From NCBI RefSeq assembly GCF_014861395.1, contig NZ_RRYV01000013.1:1-41940 (forward strand): a stretch of DNA of 41,940 nucleotides. The letters are read 5' to 3'. Below, in pieces: positions 37,146 to 41,940 of this stretch. This DNA comes from Psychrobacter sp. FME13 (GTDB lineage: Bacteria; Pseudomonadota; Gammaproteobacteria; Pseudomonadales; Moraxellaceae). Under the pieces are notes generated by a model that did not search any database, had not been told where the DNA came from, and saw only the letters and a program-made list of their open reading frames with translations. Position numbers and translations under genes: made by a program. Within the stretch, counting starts at the first letter, position 1. Every line of letters begins with the position of its first letter.

Positions 37146-37409
37146 AACTTAGCTACTAGCCCTGCGTTACCCATAAGATTGAGCCTTTTTGGTACCAATA
37201 TTCATTTATGTTTGTCATCACTATTCTTAAAAGCTGCAAACACTTGATTAAATACAAAGTAGTACCAAAAAAACCAACAAGAAGCGAAGCAATAACCACT
37301 CTATTAGCCCTAATAAAATGGCAATAAGATAAAAACAAAAATTCTAAACTATTAACAATTACAATATATTTAACAGTATAATGTTTAAGCTAAATCAACA
37401 CAAGTATTT

Positions 37410-37434
37410 AAAACCACATAAAATATGTGGTTTT
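37410..37434. terminator. Perfect 11-bp hairpin in the cydA-cydD spacer, role unclear
   Basis: AAAACCACATA-AAA-TATGTGGTTTT forms an 11-bp perfect stem with a 3-nt loop. Four T end the stem on either strand, with no extra T tract, so it would be a weak terminator. It lies more than 300 bp from either flanking gene and does not terminate any gene I can see. Confidence 0.45.
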
Positions 37435-37752
37435 AAGCCTAGATTATTACATAGTTTACAGAAAATTACATCCGCGCCATAATGTCAGCACCCTAAATCA
37501 AAGCGGTTTAGACCCTGATAAGCCAAATACTATGAAGGCTTACTAATATAATGTATCAACAACACTTGTCAGTCACGTCTGTTCTACTGATACTATGACC
37601 GTCTGATAAACTGATGGTAGTGTATATTTATATCTATAAATAATGACCCAAGAGTATAAAACTCAGCCCTGGTTAGTTCATGTAGATAATCATCGATCGA
37701 GTTGAAGATATACCCTATTATTTTAACTTTTACTGTGCCGGCAGATAATACT

Positions 37753-39648
37753 ATGGCAACACTTTCAAATGCCGAAAAACGGTTTCTCAAAGAGCTAGTA
37801 ACATCGGTCAAACGCCCTCTTAACTTAGCTTGGCTGTTTACTATCATCAACACATTGCTGTTTGTCTACCAAGCCTGGTTACTTGCTAGCCTTTTTAGCA
37901 CTTGGCTTAACAACTACTTTAATGAGTTACCACTCGCCACTAATGTCAATAACTATTGGCTTGCAGCGCTAACGGTCTGTTTTATACTACGCCCACTGCT
38001 CAACAGTGGACGCGAGCTCATTAGTAGTCGCGCCAGTTTCAAAGTACGCAGTGATCTTCGTGAGTCTTTATTGTCAATCATGGCAAAACTAGGGCCTAAT
38101 CTACGCTATTTTGGTAGTGATGGTAGTTTATCTAGCCAAATTATTGACCAAACTGATGCGCTAGATGGTTTTATCCGCAGTTTTAGTGTGCAACGCAAGG
38201 TTGCTGCCAGTACGCCTATTATTCTATTAACTGCTGTCGCATGGCAAAGTTGGGTTGCCGCAGCTCTCCTGCTATTGACCGCACCCCTAGTGCCTATATT
38301 TATGATATTGATTGGCCATTTAACAGCCAGTAAAAGTGCGGATCAATTTACCGCGTTGGCTCAGCTTAGTGGTCGCTTTTTAGATTGGGTACGTGGTATG
38401 CCAACGTTAAAGCGCTTACAAGCCACTGAGATCGCAGGCCATGACTTAGCCATTAGTAGCGAAGATTATCGCCGCCGTACTATGGATGTACTGAAAATTG
38501 CCTTCTTAAACGGTGCTATCTTGGAGTTACTGGCCGCACTGAGTATTGCGCTAGTGGCCGTTTATCTTGGCTTTGGCTTGATTGGTATCTTGCCATGGGA
38601 TAAAGGTCATGTACCAGTACCATACTTTGGCGCATTATTTATCTTGTTATTAGCACCTGAGTTTTATTTACCATTGCGCCAGTTAGGTGCTGACTACCAT
38701 GCTAAAGCAGAAGCCGAAGGCGCTATACAAAGCTTGTTGCCTATTATTGAGGCGGCAAAACCAGTGAGCACGACTGATATAAATGGCAACAATCATCAGT
38801 TTGATCCTAATATAAATACTACTGGTTCAACGTCATTAGATGTCTACCAAGCTTTCGGTATAAAACTGTCAAACCTAAATATCCGTAGCCAAATAATCAC
38901 CTCGACAAAGTTAGACAATCAACTGCCACCTGATTCTACATCAGATACTCAATCCAGCCGCCAACCTATTTATCGAACCCGTCTGGCACCCACTACTTTT
39001 GATATAAAAGCGGGCGAACGGGTCGCTTTGATTGGCGATAGTGGCAGTGGTAAATCAAGTCTGCTCCAAGCATTGATGGGCTTTGTGTCTTATGAAGGTG
39101 ACATCACTTTCATGAATGCTAATAGCACGGAGCAAGTGCCTTATCACGACATTGACCCAGAGTTACTACGACAAAATATAGGTTATTTGGCACAGCAAGT
39201 GGCACTGATGCCATTAACGATTGCAGAGAATTTGCGCCTAGCCAATCCTGAAGCAACAGATCAAGATCTGATTAACGCGCTGGATGTGGTGGCCCTATGG
39301 CCGCTGATTCAACGTTTACCTGACGGTATCAACACTCAGCTTGGTGAGCGTGGACAGGGCTTATCGGGTGGTCAGCAGCAGCGCTTAGGCATCGCTCAAC
39401 TACTACTGCGTGATGACAGTCTTTGGCTACTCGACGAACCAACCGAACATTTAGATCCCGATACTGCCCAACATATTCATGCCTTACTTGAAACGGTTAG
39501 TCGTAATAAAACGGTATTGTGGGTAACACATGCGCATGAACAACTAGATTGGCTAGACAATGTGATTCAACTATCACTACCATTATCGGCTAACCACCAA
39601 ACTCTCGATGATAATGAACCACCTAATCAGTTAGGAGGCGCACAATGA
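37753..39648 (+). CDS. cydD: ABC exporter subunit CydD (glutathione/cysteine exporter)
   Basis: CydD forms with CydC the inner-membrane exporter of cysteine/glutathione (and haem-linked cargo) needed to assemble cytochrome bd. Six membrane segments occupy about 20-300 of 631 residues. The nucleotide-binding domain has Walker A GDSGSGKSS (428-436), signature GLSGGQQQRLG (536-546) and Walker B LWLLDEP (557-563). Between the membrane and nucleotide domains lies an unusual polar linker (about 335-405, Asn/Thr/Ser/Gln-rich). I chose ATG 37753; a TTG at 37702 is possible but less family-like. The stop overlaps the cydC start by 4 bp (ATGA). Confidence 0.94.
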   Translation: MATLSNAEKRFLKELVTSVKRPLNLAWLFTIINTLLFVYQAWLLASLFSTWLNNYFNELPLATNVNNYWLAALTVCFILRPLLNSGRELISSRASFKVRSDLRESLLSIMAKLGPNLRYFGSDGSLSSQIIDQTDALDGFIRSFSVQRKVAASTPIILLTAVAWQSWVAAALLLLTAPLVPIFMILIGHLTASKSADQFTALAQLSGRFLDWVRGMPTLKRLQATEIAGHDLAISSEDYRRRTMDVLKIAFLNGAILELLAALSIALVAVYLGFGLIGILPWDKGHVPVPYFGALFILLLAPEFYLPLRQLGADYHAKAEAEGAIQSLLPIIEAAKPVSTTDINGNNHQFDPNINTTGSTSLDVYQAFGIKLSNLNIRSQIITSTKLDNQLPPDSTSDTQSSRQPIYRTRLAPTTFDIKAGERVALIGDSGSGKSSLLQALMGFVSYEGDITFMNANSTEQVPYHDIDPELLRQNIGYLAQQVALMPLTIAENLRLANPEATDQDLINALDVVALWPLIQRLPDGINTQLGERGQGLSGGQQQRLGIAQLLLRDDSLWLLDEPTEHLDPDTAQHIHALLETVSRNKTVLWVTHAHEQLDWLDNVIQLSLPLSANHQTLDDNEPPNQLGGAQ

Positions 39649-41438
39649 GCCAGCGTATATCACCTAACCCGCATGAACATCAGATGACGGATAAGCATGT
39701 ACCAGCTTTTCGATTGCGGGATATGTTCAAGCCGTCATTTGATTTATGGCTCATCTCATGGCTGCTAGGATTGATATTTGCCATTTCTATCATCGCCCTG
39801 CTGATGATATCAGGCTGGTTTATCACCAGTGCCGCTTTAGCAGGCATGCTGGCCGTTGGCTCACATGCTTTTAACTACATGGTGCCAGCAGGAATCATAC
39901 GCATGCTAGCGATGGCTCGTACAGCCAGTCGCTATGGTGAGCTAATGGTCTCGCATCATGCAGTGTTTGATTTATTAAAAACTCTCAGATTAAGCTTCTT
40001 TAATCGCTTGGCAGCTAAACCTTTAGCAGAGCAACGACAAGCTCTACATTCCGCTCAATATATGCATCGACTGGTCAGCGACATCGACAAGCTTGATGAG
40101 TTCATACTTCGGGTTATTTCCCCATGGTTGATTAGCACCATAACGATGATACTGCTGGCTGTCTTCATCGGTTTTGTACTGCCTATCAGTACCCTATTAA
40201 AGCTGGTTATCTTTGCTCTACTAACACTAGCACTATTTCTACCCTTGTGCGCCAGCTACTTAGGGATAGCTCAAGCACAGCGGTTGGCTGAAGCATCTGA
40301 ATCTCGCCGCCATAAACTGCTTGCGCCGTTAGCAATCATTACCCAACTACTTTTATGGCAACAATGGTATACACAAACCAAAGACTATACGGCTCAAGAC
40401 AATGCCTTACAGAAGTTAGAGTGGCAGGCACAGAAACAGCGATCAGGTTATATTTTAGGTATTCAATGGCTCTTTTATTTAAGCATTTTAGCGGTGTTGT
40501 TTGCTGTTGCCACATCAGATACAAGTGCCTCCTTCAATGTACCATTAATATTAGCAGTGATACTTGGGCTACTTGGTATTCAAGAGATCGTTGTGCCTTT
40601 AGGTCAAAACTATCTATCACTAGGAAACAGTATTGCCGCCAAAAATCGTTTGAATGCTTTGCTAAAGCAACAGTCTGATAGTGCTAATATGACAAAAGAC
40701 AAGGTAAGCAAAGTGGATGCCACAAACGAGCCTGCCGAAATAAACGTACCTCACCCTTCATTACCACTGCCTACTGATGTACTCACAGCAGAGCTGAAAA
40801 ACGTCTATACAAAAATACCCAAAGCATTGGTGGGTGCTCAAAATGTCAGTGCTTCTATTCAATCGGGCACACCGTTGATCATTCGCGGCCCTTCAGGATG
40901 CGGAAAGTCCACACTACTACAAATGCTCGCGGGTGAACTACCAGCCTTATCAGGTGAGGTGACTTTAAACGGTAAAGCTTGGGATGATTACGATTGGAAA
41001 GATCAACTTGGTTACTTAGGCCAGCAGCTCGATATTTTTGATCAAAGTTTGGCAGCTAATTTACGTTTGGGAAAGGCAAATGCCTCTGATGCTGAATTGA
41101 TTGCGGCTTTAGATAAAGTTGGGCTTTCATCGTGGTTACGAGCACAGCCACAAGGGCTTGCCACGCCACTCGGCGAATATGGTGCAGCTATTTCTGGTGG
41201 TCAGGCAAGACGTATCGCTTTGGCAAGACTGTTGCTCAAACCGCGGCGAGTATTATTGCTCGATGAGCCATTTGCCGGTCTTGATACAGATAATCGAGCA
41301 CAGGTGTGGCAAAATGTGCGCGCACATCAAAAAAATGATTTATTAATTATCGTCAGCCACCATGAGTGGAACATGGGACACTGTAAATCATTAATACTAG
41401 AGGAAAGTGTATTTACCAGTGACCTTGCATCCACGTGA
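39645..41438 (+). CDS. cydC: ABC exporter subunit CydC
   Basis: This is the partner of CydD in the thiol exporter required for cytochrome bd. The 597 residues have an N-terminal membrane domain with about six segments (first near 34-62, SWLLGLIFAISIIALLMISG) and a nucleotide-binding domain. Walker A GPSGCGKST is at about 415-423, signature ISGGQARRIALARLLL near 516, and Walker B VLLLDEPFAGLD near 535. The start codon overlaps the cydD stop in ATGA, showing translational coupling. The cydABX operon that it serves is divergent, so the window holds the complete bd oxidase module. A terminator follows. Confidence 0.95.
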   Translation: MSQRISPNPHEHQMTDKHVPAFRLRDMFKPSFDLWLISWLLGLIFAISIIALLMISGWFITSAALAGMLAVGSHAFNYMVPAGIIRMLAMARTASRYGELMVSHHAVFDLLKTLRLSFFNRLAAKPLAEQRQALHSAQYMHRLVSDIDKLDEFILRVISPWLISTITMILLAVFIGFVLPISTLLKLVIFALLTLALFLPLCASYLGIAQAQRLAEASESRRHKLLAPLAIITQLLLWQQWYTQTKDYTAQDNALQKLEWQAQKQRSGYILGIQWLFYLSILAVLFAVATSDTSASFNVPLILAVILGLLGIQEIVVPLGQNYLSLGNSIAAKNRLNALLKQQSDSANMTKDKVSKVDATNEPAEINVPHPSLPLPTDVLTAELKNVYTKIPKALVGAQNVSASIQSGTPLIIRGPSGCGKSTLLQMLAGELPALSGEVTLNGKAWDDYDWKDQLGYLGQQLDIFDQSLAANLRLGKANASDAELIAALDKVGLSSWLRAQPQGLATPLGEYGAAISGGQARRIALARLLLKPRRVLLLDEPFAGLDTDNRAQVWQNVRAHQKNDLLIIVSHHEWNMGHCKSLILEESVFTSDLAST

Positions 41439-41456
41439 GTGTAAACATATTGATAA

Positions 41457-41493
41457 TAAAAAAACCACTTAGACCTTACCTAAGTGGTTTTTT
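41457..41493 (+). terminator. Intrinsic terminator of cydDC
   Basis: AACCACTTAG / CTAAGTGGTT (10-bp stem, loop ACCTTAC) is preceded by A and followed by T6, about 20 bp after the cydC stop. It also limits the chromosomal unit before the IS256-type element. Confidence 0.92.
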
Positions 41494-41514
41494 ATTTCAA
41501 GAAGCCGCTGCTTT

Positions 41515-41940
41515 AAAGAGACCATCCCGAATTCTGTGTAACTGCCGTTTAGATTAAATGCTTGCTGATACGGTCATCAAACATAATCATAAAGCGATTT
41601 AAAGCAGACGTCCAGTTACGGATTGGCATCGACCACTTTTTAGAGGCCTGCTGGGTTGCCAGATATACTACCTTGAATGCTGCCTGATCAGAGGGAAACA
41701 CCTTACGCTTATTCACCGCCGTTCGAATCACACTGTTTAGCGACTCTATCGCATTGGTGGTATAAATCGCTCTTCTGATGTCTTTAGGATAACCAAAGAA
41801 CACCGTTAAGCCCTCCCAGTTATTGCGCCAAGACTTGATGACATGCGGGTACTCTTTACCCCATACTTCATCAAAGTGCTCAAGGTTGGCCTCTGCCATC
41901 TCAAGCGTATCAGCACCGTAGATGGCCTTTAAATCAGCTG
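41515..41940 (-). mobile_element. IS256-family insertion sequence, right part (continues beyond the window)
   Basis: The transposase stop at 41549-41551 is followed on the element's outside by about 35 bp (AAAGAGACCATCCCGAATTC onwards) that probably hold the terminal inverted repeat. The other end is outside the window, so the repeat and its target duplication cannot be confirmed. Confidence 0.65.
41549..41940 (-). CDS. IS256-family (mutator-type) transposase, C-terminal part
   Basis: The open frame runs off the right edge of the window. The visible 130 residues include LKAIYGADTLEMAEANLEHF, W-x-x-NWEGLTVFFGYPKDIR, RAIYTTNAIESLNSVIRTAV (the hallmark of the family, holding the catalytic Glu) and KKWSMPIRNWTSALNRFMIM. 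This is the C-terminal half of a mutator-type DDE transposase, and nothing suggests damage. The annotated ATG at 41899 is internal; the true start lies beyond 41940. Confidence 0.93.
   Translation of the reverse strand, partial: ADLKAIYGADTLEMAEANLEHFDEVWGKEYPHVIKSWRNNWEGLTVFFGYPKDIRRAIYTTNAIESLNSVIRTAVNKRKVFPSDQAAFKVVYLATQQASKKWSMPIRNWTSALNRFMIMFDDRISKHLI

Larger units (their letters stand above)
37044..37752. promoter_or_regulatory. Shared spacer between cydABX and cydDC
   Basis: This spacer of about 709 bp is very A+T-rich. It contains the FNR-like palindrome (37130-37145) near cydA and an 11-bp perfect hairpin (37410-37434). A possible rightward promoter for cydD is TTGTCA (37567) with TACTAT 19 bp later. 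A 60-codon minus-strand ORF (37156-37338) starts with TTG and looks like chance. Confidence 0.5.

Noticed and set aside
37156..37338. 60-codon minus-strand ORF with a hydrophobic stretch in the cyd spacer
   Set aside because: TTG start, no ribosome-binding site, A+T-rich spacer, no family resemblance.

Overview
The window looks like a chromosomal segment of a gammaproteobacterium of the family Moraxellaceae, most likely Psychrobacter. This is inferred from the gene order hemA / TPR protein / lolB / ispE / tRNA-Gln / prs / rplY / pth, which matches the order known from Pseudomonas, from the short Acinetobacter-type AccA, and from moderate G+C with A+T-rich spacers. No database search was possible.

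Region 1 (1-4600) is an accessory islet. It holds the 3' end of an IS30-family transposase, a truncated copy and an intact copy of a small lipoprotein gene, a second lipoprotein gene that probably carries a frameshift, a Sel1-repeat lipoprotein, an unrecognised cytoplasmic protein on the minus strand, and a secreted LprI/DUF1311-type protein. Nearly everything in it is a predicted envelope protein, and one gene shows duplication followed by IS truncation. This resembles immunity-type gene clusters, but no effector or toxin gene is visible.

Region 2 (4650-12250) is metabolic. It contains a 2,4-dienoyl-CoA reductase (fadH) divergent from an acyl-CoA synthetase, a 269-bp MITE-like element with perfect terminal inverted repeats, a YeeE/YedE (PmpA/PmpB-like) sulfur-transport pair with a palindrome upstream, and a class V aminotransferase bracketed by two copies of a ~100-bp repeat.

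Region 3 (12250-21800) is a conserved housekeeping block: hemA (with an unusual Ser/Ala-rich insertion) divergent from a TPR protein, then lolB, ispE, two identical tRNA-Gln genes, prs, rplY, pth and panD. The rplY gene has a ~250-nt leader containing a possible 33-codon ORF followed by an intrinsic-terminator-like hairpin, which suggests attenuation.

Region 4 (21990-34020) contains a Ca2+/Na+ antiporter, an RDD membrane protein, tRNA-Arg(ACG), tRNA-Ser(GCT), thiD, yggT-proC, tilS, accA, ppx, a DUF962 (Mpo1-like) protein and hemL. A single end of the MITE-like element lies between the last two.

Region 5 (34030-41500) is the cytochrome bd system. cydA-cydB-cydX (oxidase) is transcribed leftward and cydD-cydC (the ABC exporter needed for its assembly) rightward, from a ~700-bp shared spacer that carries an FNR-like palindrome and an unexplained perfect hairpin. 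The window ends inside an IS256-family transposase.
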